Positions 10,844-21,906 of a stretch of 64,000 bases of DNA are shown here, piece after piece. The notes beneath the pieces were generated by a model. It was not told the origin of the DNA, did no database searches, and saw nothing but the letters and a program-made list of their open reading frames with translations. The DNA is from Cryptomeria japonica (taxonomy: Eukaryota > Streptophyta > Pinopsida > Cupressales > Cupressaceae). The translations under genes and the position numbers were made by a program. Location: the NCBI RefSeq assembly GCF_030272615.1, contig NC_081409.1:239969832-240033831 (forward strand). The letters run 5' to 3'. How positions within the stretch are numbered: the stretch's first letter is position 1; each line of letters starts with the position of its first letter.

Positions 10844-12560
10844 ATGATGAAGAGGGAAGGTCCTAAGTTCAATAGAGATAACTTTAAAATATGGAAGAAT
10901 AGAATGAAGATCTATATCAACAGTTTGGGTTCTCAACAATGGAGCTATGTTGAGAATGTCTATGTAATCCCCACTGGCACTCTAACCGATGATCAGAAAA
11001 GAGAGATTCAAGAAAATGGGCAAGTCATGGAAGCCCTTATTAGCAGTTTGTCCAATATTGAGTTCATTGATGTACAAGATAATGACACTCCTAAAGATGT
11101 ATGGGACACATTGGAAACTATTTATGGTGGTGATGAGCATGTAAAGAAAGATAAGGAAGAGATCCATAGAGGAAAATTTGAAGACATGAGGATGGTTAAA
11201 GGTGAGACCACTCAAAAATATGGCATAAGAATCAAGACTATTGTTGGAGATATCAAGAGCACTGGTGGAACAATCGATGATGCCACCGTTGTCAATAAAG
11301 TCTTGAGATCATTGTTACCAGTCTATGCAATCAGAGTTGCTGCTATTCAGGAACTAAGGTCTATTGACAAAACCAGGGTATCCTTAGACTCTTATCATTG
11401 CTAAATCGACTGCATATGAGTTGAATAGCTATGATGACAGTGTTCACAAGATTGAGTCAGCTTTTAGAGCATCTATTACACCAACTAGAAAAGGAAAAGA
11501 AGCAAGTACCGGTTATGAATCCATGCAAAGCAGAGGTATGGATGATGAAGAGATTTTGATGGATTTTGAAGCTCTTCTTGCCAAGAGACTTCCAAAAGGC
11601 ACTGGAAAGTACAGAGGTAAGATTTCTTTGAAAAAAAATTCCTGCAATAAGATAGGACATATAGTTGTCAACTGTCCTAACAATGACAATAAGGATAAAC
11701 CGGAGAGGTTTAGAAAGTATAAAGGAGGAAATAGAATAATTTGTCTTGTTGCAGTGGATGAAGGTGTTACTGATGAAGAATCTGAGAATGAAGAGAATGA
11801 GGACATAGTGTTTGTAGTTGTAAAGGAAGAAGTGTCTGACAAGAAAGCACTTGTCTCTCGCATTGACAACTCTAATGAGTGGATTATTGATAGTGGTTGT
11901 TCTCACCACATGACTGGTGATCGGAGAAAGTTTCTGTCTCTGGAAGAATATGATGGAGGTGTTGTCAGATTTGGAAATGATGCACCTTGCTTGGTAAAAT
12001 GGAAAGGACCCATCTCACTGAATGGAAAGAGCAGTGTGAATGATGTCTATTTGGTAGAAGGTCTTAAGCATAACCTGTTGAGTGTTTCTTAGGTAAATGA
12101 TAAAGGACTCATTCTAAAGTTAAAAGGTGGAGTCTGTAGTATAATTGGGAAGAGTGGTGAACTTATTGCCACTGGTAAGCAGACCAAAGGTAACTTGTTT
12201 CAATTGAATGCCAAGACAAGTCAGTGTCTGATGGCTAAGTTTGATGACTGTTGGATATGGCATAGGAGACTTTGTCATATGAACTTTGATAATATTGTAA
12301 AGGCTAGTAAGATCAAGGCAGTAAGAGGATTGCCTTTGCTAAACAAACCAGAGAATTCTTTGTGCAAAGAATGTCAACTTGGGAAGATGTCTTCCTCAAC
12401 TTTCAAAGGTAAGTCTTTTTCAGCAGAAAACTTACTTGATCTTGTGCATACCGATTTGTGTGGTCCTATGAAAACTAGAAGTATTCAGGGAGATAGTTAT
12501 TTCATGATTCTTATTGATGACTACTCAAGAATGATGTGGGTCACTTTCTTGAATGTATAG
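10844..12560 (+). pseudogene. Element A gag-protease-integrase remnant
   Basis: The first frame (10844-11404) is a copia gag of the UBN2 type: a start near MKREGPKFNRDNF, then DVWDTLETIYGG. A one-base shift near 11392 moves to the frame 11421-12092, which holds a damaged zinc knuckle (SCNKIGHIVVNC; the first Cys of the CCHC motif is lost) and the protease motif WIIDSGCSHHMTG. After a stop at 12090 it continues with GAG-pre-integrase sequence (WHRRLCHMNF, CKECQLGK) and the start of IN (HTDLCGPMKTRS, IDDYSRMMWVTF). It ends abruptly at the junction with element B. The layout gag, PR, IN is the copia order. Not functional. Confidence 0.9.
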
Positions 12561-13975
12561 ATAGCAATGCTTACTGCCTCTCTCCAGTACACATGTGGTA
12601 GATTTGCTTCTGATAACATACTTCTTGCTTCATCCAAAATAGTTTTGTTTTTCCTTTCAACAACTCCATTCTGTTGTGGTGTCCGAGGTGCTGATAACTG
12701 TCTTTTGATTCTGTTCACTTCACAGAATGTATTAAAATCTCTAGATGTGAATTCTCCTCCTTGATCTGATCTTAAACATTTAATTTTCTTATCGGTTTCA
12801 TTTTCAACCATTGCTTTGAATAGTTTGAACTTCCCAAGTGCTTCTGACTTTTCTCTAAGAAAAGTAACCCAGCACATTCTAGAATAATCATCAATAATTA
12901 GCATGAAATATCTATCACCTTGTAAGCTTTTAGTTCTAGCCGAACCACATAAATCCGTGTGAATTAAATCAAGAGCATTATTGGATTTTTCTGGAATACT
13001 TTTGAAACTAGCTCTAACCTGTTTTCCAAATTGACATTCCTTGCAAATTGTATTCTAAGGTTTCACAATTTTAGGTAGATCTCTAACTGCCTTAGAAGTA
13101 CTGATTTTTACCATGCAATCAAAATTTACATGACATAGTCTTTTATGCCATAGCCAACTTTCATCTATATGAGCAATTAAGCATGCCTTTTCACTGTTAT
13201 TCAAATGAAAGATATTACCTCTAGTCTGATTACCGGTTGCAATTTCCAAACCAGTTCTATTCATGATTTTGCATTTTCCACTTTTAAATTGTAACTGAAA
13301 ACCTTTCTCAACTAATTGACCAACACTTAAAAGATTATGTTTTAATCCTTCAACATAGTAAACATTGTCAGTGTTATGTTTACCATCAAGAGATATTGAA
13401 CCCTTACCTTTGATTGAATAGGCTTTGTCATCTCCGAATCTTACTAAACCTCCATTGTATTCTTGAAAGTTCAAGAATTTTCCTTTCTCTCCAGTCATGT
13501 GATGTGAGCATCCTGAGTCAATAATCCATTCATCCTTTGATTCAACTTTAGCTACTAGGGCTTGTTCTACCGGTGGAGCAATAGGTACCGGTTGATCTTC
13601 TGTTATAGTGACAAAGACCCATCCGTTGTCTGTTGGATCCTCATTAGAATCATCAGTTACACCTTCATCAGCAATGTAACAGGATTTATCTTTTTTTTTC
13701 TTAAATCTGTATCTCTGATATTTAGGATTAGGTTTGTATGTCCTTCTAGCTTCTTCTCTTAGTCTAGCATGTCTATCAGGGCATCTTGAAGCCATATGAC
13801 CAATCTTATTGCAATTGAAACATTTAAAGGGTGCTTTACCTTCATACTTACTTCCAATTGGACCTTTTGGCATTTTTCTTGCAAATAGTGCTTCAAGTTC
13901 TTCAAGCTCTTCATTCTCCTTCCTAGTTTCTTCAAGTTCTCTTGCATAAAAGGCTCTCCAGTCTGATTTGTCAAA
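12561..13975 (-). pseudogene. Element B gag C-terminus, protease and integrase (part)
   Basis: Minus-strand frame 13873-13055 has an intact zinc knuckle, CFNCNKIGHMASRC (CCHC), basic and acidic linkers, and protease WIIDSGCSHHMTGEKG. Next comes GAG-pre-integrase WHKRLCHVNF and, beyond one stop near 13055, CKECQFGK, the IN blocks HTDLCGSART and IDDYSRMCWVTF, SDQGGEFTS, and TPQQNGVVER (D, D, E residues present). Coding stops at the A/B junction after the EAVSIAIYT block. This is the best preserved PR-IN in the window. Because RT and RH are missing it cannot act alone. Confidence 0.9.
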
Positions 13976-14640
13976 GATGGAGCAGATGATGTTGATGCCT
14001 TGAAGGCCAAATCAGTTTTTATAGCAACAGGACCAAATTCCTCTATTTCAAAAGCTGAAAGTTTTCCAATCAATGTATCCCTAGTTACTGATGTATTAGG
14101 CATTGTTCTCAGCTCATTAATAGCAGTAACCTTCATTTTATATGCCGGTGGCAAACCTCTTAAGATTTTTGAAACAATCTCATCTTCACTCAAGGTTCCT
14201 CCAAAACATTTGATACCTAAAACAATTTCATTTACTCTTTCCATAAAGGCAGAAATTCTTTCATCTTCTTCCATTTTCAGATGTTCGTACCTGACTCGGA
14301 AGCTTTCAAGTTTTGCAATTTTGACTGTGGAATCCCCTTCATTCAGTGTTTCCAAATGATCCCAAATAGCTTTTGCAGTAGATCTATCTAATAATCCCAT
14401 GATTTGTTGATCTAATAATGCGCTCAAAAGTGCTTCTCTTGCTTTGCAATCATTTTCTTCATCTTTAGCTAAAGTAGTAGGAGCAGGCTGACCAGCTATA
14501 GCAGCAGTATAACCATTCTTAGTAACTTCCCAAATGTCTTTACCAATGCAATTCAGATGTGTCTCCATTTTGATTTTCCATATTCCATAGTTGGTTCCAT
14601 CAAGTTTAGGACTATCCTTCCTGAAATAATCAGTAGACAT
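13960..14640 (-). pseudogene. Element B gag (capsid part)
   Basis: Starts MSTDYFRKDSPKLDGTNYG at 14640, just downstream of the PBS, and runs about 225 codons in one frame through typical copia gag features: the W-containing N-terminal block, AIWDHLETLNEGD and the helix around VRYEHLKMEEDERI. Near 13960-13975 the frame shifts into the frame of the zinc knuckle and protease, so the original gag-PR protein needed that frame restored. The role in the family is coat-particle formation and RNA packaging. Confidence 0.88.
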
Positions 14641-14682
14641 TGGATCTCCTCAAGTTGTTAAACTTTTGCAAAAAGAGGACTA

Positions 14683-14695
14683 GGTTCTGATACCA
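14683..14695 (-). other. Element B primer binding site
   Basis: The complement of ggttctgatacca is tggtatcagaacc, close to the initiator tRNA-Met complement, separated from the LTR end by at. Confidence 0.88.
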
Positions 14696-14697
14696 AT

Positions 14698-15759
14698 TGT
14701 AGGTCACGAGGACAACTGAGAGGGGGGGGGGGGGGGCATGAATCATTTGTCTAATAAATTCAAACCAAAATCTTATTAACCAACTTATTTCTTAATACTG
14801 GTAAGACAGTTAATTGTGTCGGTAAACAATGTTAACAGGAAATGTTGTACTGGTAAGAATTAATGCATGAAACATAAGCACAAAGTCAACCACAACACAT
14901 GACACAAATATTTGTATGTGGAAACCCTGTAAGGAGAAAAACCATGACGGGAAACCTTACCCACAATCAGATGATACTACTGCAGATAGTAAGTGTACAA
15001 AGAGGGGTCTGCACATGCAGAAAGGCCAACAGCCTAGAGCTCACTGCTCAAACACAAATGGGAGTCACACTGACTACAGTTGGATGGTTAAATCCAATGA
15101 GAATGTACTACACAAAATAGCATCTTCATATGCTGGATTCAGTACCGGTGTAATGCTGATATGCTTTTCCAAAAACCTAAATTCACCTTCAAATGATGTC
15201 TTCGTGTATATCTCTGCTTGATCTCGCATATACCCTTCCTTAAATCTTTTTCGCATTCCACATTTGATCTTACAAATAAGATCTTACATTTATACCATAC
15301 CCTAAGACCAATTTTAGTAGGTCGGCTCTACAAGATATTACAATAAAAATTTTTACAAATAATACAATATCCGATGCAATAACTGATTGAACATGTCGGC
15401 TTAATGCATTTACAACAATAATAAATCATCTCCATAGCATGCCATGCTGATCTGGAAAAGATAAACCTGCCGATGTAACCCTAGATAACCTAGACTTATT
15501 TGCCTGTAAAAGCAAATATGCAAATAAGAATATACCAATGATATTACTTCAAGGAAAAGTGTCCACATGATGTCTTCGACATTACCAAGTGTCTTCCATG
15601 TCATTGCAGGTATCGGTGAACATTATATCCGGCCGGTTAACCATATACTGGTGATTGTTTGAGAATTTTACTGATTGCCAGTGAATGTTGATGGATCTCC
15701 AAAGTAGGTGTGTTAGCAAGTGTTGACGTCAATGACAAAACCATACCAAAATACCAACA
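14698..15759 (-). repeat. Element B 5' LTR
   Basis: 1062 bp; tgtaggtcacgagg at the PBS end and ataccaaca at the outer end. It shares the conserved block (gtggaaaccctgtaaggag, 14919-14937) and hairpin with the other copia LTRs but differs elsewhere, so it is a separate family. No second copy is in the window. Confidence 0.85.
14711..14751 (-). other. Conserved LTR hairpin, element B
   Basis: Stem gacaactga (14711-14719) with tcatttgtc (14743-14751), one mismatch; the loop has fifteen or more consecutive G. Confidence 0.7.
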
Positions 15760-16110
15760 ATGTGTGGTGTTATTCATGTGATGATTTGAGTAATTTGTGT
15801 CTAAAGGTAAATCATGTTGATCTAGTTGTTTATATATCTTTTGGTGATAGATTACCTATTCATGCACTAGGCTGAAATGGAAATGAAATATTACATTGTA
15901 TGAGAAGATAAGTGTCAACCGGTTTATGCTTGTCTCAGTTATTCTGGGCTTTGTCGGTTGTACTCTGTTTAAGACCGGAGTTACTGTCTGTCTACCTATG
16001 CACAATGTTTGCTGACAAACCAGTTTTAGGATTGTATTTTTGTCTATACTGATTCACCCCCCCCCCTCTTAGTACCAGTTTGGTACTATCTATTCATCAT
16101 TGAGTGATCA
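15760..16110 (+). repeat. Element C 5' LTR remnant
   Basis: Aligns with 21559-21906 of the 3' LTR; the first 1.09 kb is missing. It ends gtgatca two bases before the PBS. It keeps the hairpin at 16047-16074. Confidence 0.88.
16047..16074 (+). other. Conserved LTR hairpin, element C 5' copy
   Basis: tactga (16047-16052) with ttagta (16069-16074), one G-T pair. The 3' LTR has tactaa instead, which turns the G-T into an A-T pair. Confidence 0.75.
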
Positions 16111-16112
16111 AT

Positions 16113-16124
16113 TGGTATCAGAGT
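16113..16124 (+). other. Element C primer binding site
   Basis: tggtatcagagt, an almost perfect complement of the 3' end of plant initiator tRNA-Met, two bases after the LTR. Confidence 0.92.
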
Positions 16125-16184
16125 GTCCTCCAGGTCCTCTGTGTTATAAGCTTAACCACTTGAGATAAAGATCCCAGTCTAATT

Positions 16185-17498
16185 ATGAAGAGGGAAGGTC
16201 CAAAGTTCAACACAGAAAATTTTTGTATATGGAAAGACAGAATGAAGATATACATCAGAAGCATGGGTGCTCAACACTGGAGCTATGTTGAGAATGCCTA
16301 TGTTGCCCCTATCGATACTCTCACCAATGACCAAAAGAGAGAAATGCGAGAGAATGGGCAAGTCATGGAAGCCCTAATTAGTAGTTTATCAGACATTGAG
16401 TTTATTGATGACCAAGATAAAGTAAATCCCAAAGAAGTATGGGATACTCTTGAAAATATCTATGGCGGTGATGAGCATGTAAAACAAGCTAAGGAAGAAA
16501 GCCTTAGAGGGAATTTTGAAGACATGCGAATGGTTGAAGGTGAGACCATTCAATAGTATGGAATAAGAGTCAAAACTATTGTCCGGGATATCAAGAGTGC
16601 AGATGGTAAAATGGAAGATTCCACTATGGTAAGCAAAGTCCTGAGATCCTTATTACCAGTCTATGCAATAAGGGTTGCTGCTATTTAGGAGTTGAGATCA
16701 ATAGACAAGACTAAGGTATCCCTAGACTCCATCATTGCAAAGTTGACAGCTTATGAGCTAAATAGTTTTGATGGCAGTGTTCAAAAGATTGGATCAGCTT
16801 TTAAAGCTTTTGTTGTACCATCTAGAAAAGGAAGAGAAGCTAGCACTAGTGGTGAACCAAGACAGAGCAAAGAAATGGATGATGAGGAGATTTTGATGGC
16901 ATTTGAAGCTCTTCTTGCGAGAAAACTTCCTAAAGGAACCGGAAAATACAAAGGTAAGCTCCCTTTGAAATGCTTTTCTTGTAACTGGATAGGACATATT
17001 GCTATAAATTGTCCTAATGGCGACAACAACGACAAACCGGAAAGGTTCAAGAACCTCAAAGGAGGAAACTGGAGAAATTATTTTGTGGAAGTTGATGAAG
17101 GTGTCACAGATGAGGAATCAAAACATGAAGAAAATGAAGATATTGTGTTTGTTGTTATCAAGGAAGATGTGTCAGACAAGAAGGCTCTTGTCTCCCACTT
17201 TGATAATTGCAATGAGTGGATTATTGACAGTGGTTGTTCTCACCATATGACTAGTAACCGGAGCAAGTTTCTATCCTTGGAAGAGTATGATGGTGGTGTG
17301 GTTTGCTTTGATAATGATGTACCATGTATGGTCAAAGGTAGAGGGTCCATCTCTCTGAATGGAAAGAGTAGTGCTCACAATGTGTATTGGGTTGATGGTC
17401 TACAAAACAACCTTCTGAGTGTTACACAGCTGAATGACAGTGGTCTCACTCTGGAATTCAAGAATGGAGTGTGCAGAATCAAAGGAAAGAATGGCTAA
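16185..17498 (+). pseudogene. Element C gag and protease
   Basis: Starts MKREGPKFNTENF at 16185 and continues, with in-frame stops (for example TAG near 16554 and near 16687), through the UBN2-like region (EVWDTLENIYGGDE), the zinc knuckle CFSCNWIGHIAINC (CCHC intact) and the protease motif WIIDSGCSHHMTSN. The following block ending in NNLLSVTQLN is the usual run-up to the GAG-pre-integrase domain. Gag forms the particle and binds RNA; PR cleaves the polyprotein. It aligns well with A's 10844-12092. Point-mutation decay makes it non-functional. Confidence 0.9.
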
Positions 17499-18943
17499 TT
17501 GATGGCCACTAGTATGCAGACCAAAGGTAACCTATTTTAGCTGAATGCAAATATAAGTACATGTCTTATGGCTAAATTTGATGATAGTTGGATATGGCAT
17601 AGGAGACTCTGTCATGTAAACTTTGATAACATTATGAAGGCCAGTAAGATCAAGGTAGTTAGAGGGTTGCCGGTGCTGAGCAAACTCGAAAATATCTTGT
17701 GCAGAGAGTGTCAATTGGGGAAAATGTCTTCCTAGACCTTTAAAGGTAAATCTTTCACTACTGAAAATTTGCTTGATCTTGTGCATACTGATTTGTGTGG
17801 TCCCATGAAAACTAGGAGTATGCAGGGTGATAGGTACTTCATGATTCTCACTGATGACTGCTCAAGAATGATGTCGGTCACATTCTTGAAAGATAAGTCT
17901 GAAGCTTTTGTAAAGTTCAAAGCTTTCAGAGCATTAGTGGAGAAGGAAAGCGGCAAAAGCATCAAGTGCCTGAGAACTAATCAAGGAGGGGAATTCACTT
18001 CTTGTGAATTCAACAAGTATTGTGAAGAACATAGCATCAAGAGGCAACTGTCTACCCCCTGGACTCCACAACAGAATGGTCTAGTAGAGAGAAATAACCA
18101 AACTGTGGTTGAAGTGGCTAGAACTATGTTGATTCAAGGAAAAGTTGCTCACACCTTTTGGAGAGAAGCAGTGAGCACTACAGTCTACACAATGAACCGA
18201 GTACTCATAAGAAAGGTAAGACACCTGTGGTTAGCTATTTTAGAGTGTTTGGTAGCAAATGTTACATCAAGAGGAGCGAACACCAGAGAAAATTTGATGC
18301 GAAATGTGATGAGGGAATATTCTTAGGGTATTCCACCAAGAGCAAAGCTCTCAAGTGTTTCAATAATAGGACTCAGAGAGTTATAGAAAGCATCAATGTA
18401 AGAGTTGATGAAACCTCTGAGAGAACTGAGGAAACCGACAGTGAGAAAGTGGTAAATGAACAGGTTGTAACCTTCTGGGAACCAGTTGTCAGTCAACCAA
18501 GTACCAATAATAGTGTTCCTACACCAATAGATGTAGATGTTGATACTAACGGAGATGAGGATGAAGAAGAAAAGCAAGAGGAGTCTATCAAGACCATTCC
18601 TCGGTATGTCAAGCTGAATCATGATCCTAAGCAGATCATAGGAGATAAGGATGTAGGAATCCTTACAAGAAGAAAGGTCAGAGAAAACTCATTTATGATC
18701 TCTGAATTCAAACCTAAATCATTCAAAGAGGCACATAAAGATGAATACTGGCTTAAGGCAATGGAAGAGGAACTTGACCAGATAGAGAGAAATGGTACAT
18801 GGTCTTTGGTACCTAGACCGGAGCATAAAAATGTCATTGGTACCAAATGGGTTTTCAGAAATAAGCTGAATGAGGATGGAAAAGTGATTAGAAACAAAGC
18901 CAAACTAGTGTGCAAGGAATATGCCCAAGAAGAAGGAGAATAA
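17499..18943 (+). pseudogene. Element C integrase and linker
   Basis: Begins with WHRRLCHVNF and CRECQLGK (HHCC-type zinc-binding region), then HTDLCGPMKTRS, a degraded DDCSRMMSVTF, the segment around 17960-17998 (consensus SDQGGEFTS, here TNQGGEFTS, so the second catalytic Asp is changed to Asn) and TPQQNGLVER with the catalytic Glu. A frameshift near 18215 splits it; the second frame (18158-18943) holds CDEGIFLGYSTKS, an acidic linker (near 18540-18590) and the RT entry block [17 protein letters not shown] inserts the cDNA; this copy has lost a catalytic residue. Confidence 0.88.
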
Positions 18944-20223
18944 TATAGAGAAACCTTTGCTCCTATAGCCAGATTGGAAGGAGTTCGTATGCTTCTTGCA
19001 TATGCAACTTTTAAAGGATTCAAAGTATATCAAATGGATGTAAAATATGCATTCCTAAATGGTGTGCTTGAAGAGGAATTGTATATAGAGAAACCAGATG
19101 GGTTTGCCCTATCTAAAGATAGTGACATGGTGTGTAGGCTACATAAAGCCTTATATGATCTAAAGCAAGCACCTAGAGCATGGTATGAATGCCTGCATTC
19201 CCATCTTGTGAAGATTGGATTTGAGAGAACAAGCAAAGATAGCAATATTTACTTGAAGTCTAAAGGAGATCAGATCCTGATCTGTGAGGTACTTGTTGTT
19301 GACATTATCTTTGATAGAGATGACAAGATGAGCCATGAGTTTGTAGAAGAGATGAAGAAAGAGTTTGAGATGTCACTCATAGGAGAGATTAAGTTCTTAA
19401 TTTGACTGTAGATCCAGCAGATGAAAGATGGAATCTTTATCACTCAGTCCAAGTATGTCAAAGAGGTGTTGAAGACCTTTGGCATGGAAGATAGCAAATC
19501 GGTTGTAAACTATCCAAAGAGGATGACTCAGCATTGGTTAATGAGAATGAATACCGATCAATGATTGGTAAGTTGCATTATATAGTGCATAGTAGACCAG
19601 ATATTGCACATGCAGTTGGAATTACTGCAAGGTTCCATAAAAGTCCAAGAGAATCCCACTTGGTTGTAGTCAAGCGGATTCTTAGCTATGTGAATGGAAC
19701 TATTGACTATGGGTTATGGTAACCATACAGTAATGATTTCAACTTGAAAGTATTCATAGATGTTGATTGGGCTGGTAATGTAGATGACCAGAAGAGCACA
19801 ACCGGTGGTGCATTCTTTCTCGGTGGTAGATTGGTCTCATGGATGAGTAAGAAGCAAAGTTGTATCTCTTAGTCTACAACAGAAGCAGAATATGTTGCAG
19901 CTTTCATGAATTGCACTCAAACAATTTGGATGAAGCATGTATTAAATGGCTTCAAAGTTCTTGTATCTGAACCGGTAAGTATATTTTGTGATAATACTAG
20001 TGCAATTAACATCTCCAAGAATCTGGTTTTACACTCTAGAACCAAGCACTTTGAGCTTAAATATCGTTTCTTAAGGGAAAAAGTTCAGAACAAAGAGATT
20101 GCACTAGAACATGTTTCCAGTAAGGAGCAGTTAGCAGACATATTCACCAAGCCTCTCCCAAAGGCTACATTTATGTACTTAAGAGGTGAATTAGGGGTGT
20201 TGCCCCTTCAGAAAGTGAACTAA
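18944..20223 (+). pseudogene. Element C reverse transcriptase (C-terminal) and RNase H
   Basis: After a stop near 18941, RT continues with ARLEGVRMLLAYATFKGF, YQMDVKYAFLNGVLEEE and a degenerate KALYDLKQAPRAWY. The active-site box is VVDIIF where the family has [YF][VI]DDIIF, so the second Asp is lost. After stops and a frameshift near 19400-19520, RNase H runs to 20223 with SRPDIAHAVG, TTEAEYVAA, FCDNTSAINISKN, HSRTKHFELKY and ADIFTKPLPK. Together with the integrase change this element is dead, though its layout is complete and it is the best template in the window for ordering the copia fragments. Confidence 0.9.
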
Positions 20224-20466
20224 AGGTATATGCTCCACATCAGTCAAGTATTGCATAGTCAAATTTCTTTTTGGATTGATGTGTTGAAGGATGCTACTCC
20301 TCAGGGGGAGCAGCATAATGGAATAGGGAAGCTTGTGCCTCCACTTTGGCATTGTTGTCAAAGGGGGAGAAGAAGAGAAGCCGAGAAGATTTCTATAGAA
20401 ATTGGGGAGAAGATGTGAAGCGAAGAGATATCTTTGTATATTGCCATCAATGCCAAAGGGGGAGAT
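20224..20466 (+). other. Element C 3' non-coding region with two PPT-like tracts
   Basis: Contains a PPT-like aagggggagaagaag (20361-20375) after ttggcattgttgtc, and the proper PPT ccaaagggggagat (about 20453-20466) directly before the 3' LTR and after ttgccatcaatg. A third short tract, cagggggagcagc, lies near 20303. Confidence 0.8.
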
Positions 20467-20852
20467 TCTTGGCATTATGTGAACCGGTATGAAGACATGA
20501 TGACATTGTATGTTTTCATTGATGTCAATATGCTAAAGAGGAGAGAACTGCTATGTTACCAAGAATCGGTATATGTGAGAACCGGTATAACACTGTGAAC
20601 TGGTATATGTGCCAAAGTGAAGCGGTGTGTTTGTTTTAGGTGAACCAGCATGTGGTTATGGGAACCGGCACATGGAAGCTTTCTATGACTACCCGATTGA
20701 AGTGCTTCAAGCCTGTGTGGCTCAACCGGTGACTTTGCGTGATGAGTTAGCATTGTAATGATGAACAGATCATGTTGCCACATCAGCCTTATGTGCGTGA
20801 AGTATCTTGCATGAAGGAGAGTGTTCCCATCTACCTCGGGAATGTGTGAAGT

Positions 20853-20860
20853 CTATAAAT
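20853..20860 (+). promoter_or_regulatory. TATA-like box in element C 3' LTR
   Basis: ctataaat, 386 bp into the LTR, similar in position to the TATA-like box of element A. Inference from position and sequence only. Confidence 0.4.
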
Positions 20861-21845
20861 GGTGATAATGCATGATGAGTTATCATCCACCATGAAATCG
20901 GTGGAAAACAAACGATGGAGAATGTCTTGAGATTGGATCAAGACTGTTGCATTTAATGCAATGTGCTCAACGGTCAGGATTGAACCATTTGAATTGCTTA
21001 ACCTAACAGGTTTAGGGTTTAGGGTTTATGCTACCGACCTATCTATTTCCTATAAGGTCGATGTTGTGTGTGTGTATCCAAGTCAAGGGATACGTGATTC
21101 TTGCCAGACCAGAAGAGAGAAGTGATACCTGCAGAGTGTACGTGCAGAAGGTGAAGAGGAGCTAAAGCAGATCTGCATTGGCATTGAGTGTTGTTACCAG
21201 ATCATTGTAATACCTATTGATCTCTAACCACTTCAACAGTTGGGAAATCCCTTAATAGGGTAGCTTTAATCGGCTTACTGTAAATCCTTTAACAAGGTGA
21301 CTCAAAACCATTGAGTTCTTGAAATCCTCTAACAAGGTAACCTTTAACAGGGTTTAACCCTTAATCAGGTATTCTAGCCATCCCTTAACCAGAAGATCCC
21401 TAACAAGATCGGTTCCTAACAGAACCTATTGTATCAGTCTTTAACTAGACAAGGCTCCCAGCAGAGCGGACTTCTAAAGAGTTCAAAAACAACTTGTGGG
21501 TATTCATCCCCACCGTGGTTTTTCCCAGTTGGGTTTCCACGTGAAAAATTTGTGTGTCATGTGTGGTGTTATTCGTGTGATGATTTGAGTAATTTGTGTC
21601 TGAAGGTAAATCATGTTGATCTAGCTATTTATATATCTTTTGATGATAGATTACCTGTTCATGCACTAGGGTGAAATGGAAATGAAGTATTAGATTGTAT
21701 GAGAAGATAAGTATCAACCGGTTTATGCATGTCTCAGTTATTCTAGGCTTTGCCGGTTGTACTCTGTTTAAGACCAGAGTTACTTTCTGTCTGCCTATGC
21801 ACAGTGTCTGCTGACAAACTGGTTTTAGGATTGTTTTTTTGTCTG

Positions 21846-21870
21846 TACTAATTCACCCCCCCTCTTAGTA
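21846..21870 (+). other. Conserved LTR hairpin, element C 3' LTR
   Basis: Perfect 6-bp stem tactaa (21846-21851) with ttagta (21865-21870) around a loop ttcaccccccctc. Confidence 0.75.
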
Positions 21871-21906
21871 TCAGTTTGGTACTATCCATTCATCATTGAT
21901 TTATCA

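Larger units (their letters stand above)
12561..15759 (-). mobile_element. Element B: truncated Ty1/copia element in C's 5' LTR
   Basis: B reads on the minus strand: LTR 14698-15759, PBS 14683-14695, gag from 14640 and PR-IN down to 12561. Its right end, ccaaca, abuts the C LTR at 15760, the point matching 21559 in C's other LTR. Its 3' half (rest of IN, RT, RH, 3' LTR) and its left TSD are gone. A single deletion running from inside A's IN to inside B's IN accounts for this. Confidence 0.85.
15760..21906 (+). mobile_element. Element C: Ty1/copia element inserted in A's reverse transcriptase
   Basis: C has the last 351 bp of a 5' LTR (15760-16110), a PBS, gag-pol (16185-20223), a PPT and a full 3' LTR (20467-21906). 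Directly after the 3' LTR, A's RT resumes with tatctttattaccc; tatct (21907-21911) would be the right TSD, but the left copy was lost with the first 1.09 kb of the 5' LTR. C and A are related but distinct in LTR and gag. Confidence 0.88.
20467..21906 (+). repeat. Element C 3' LTR
   Basis: 1440 bp. It starts tcttggcat (tgttggcat expected, one change) and ends tttatca. It has the U3-start block cattgatgtcaa (20519-20530), a TATA-like box, degenerate ctaacaaggtaacctttaac repeats (about 21240-21400), the conserved block (21510-21548) and a hairpin (21846-21870). Confidence 0.9.

Noticed and set aside
11457-11909. Long antisense frame opposite A's gag-PR
   Set aside because: Shadow of the copia coding strand; similar antisense frames appear opposite C and F.
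14721-14736. G-run as a G-quadruplex or assembly artefact
   Set aside because: A single run cannot form an intramolecular quadruplex, and the run recurs in every copia-type LTR here with a matching stem, so it is a real feature; its exact length may still be a sequencing error.
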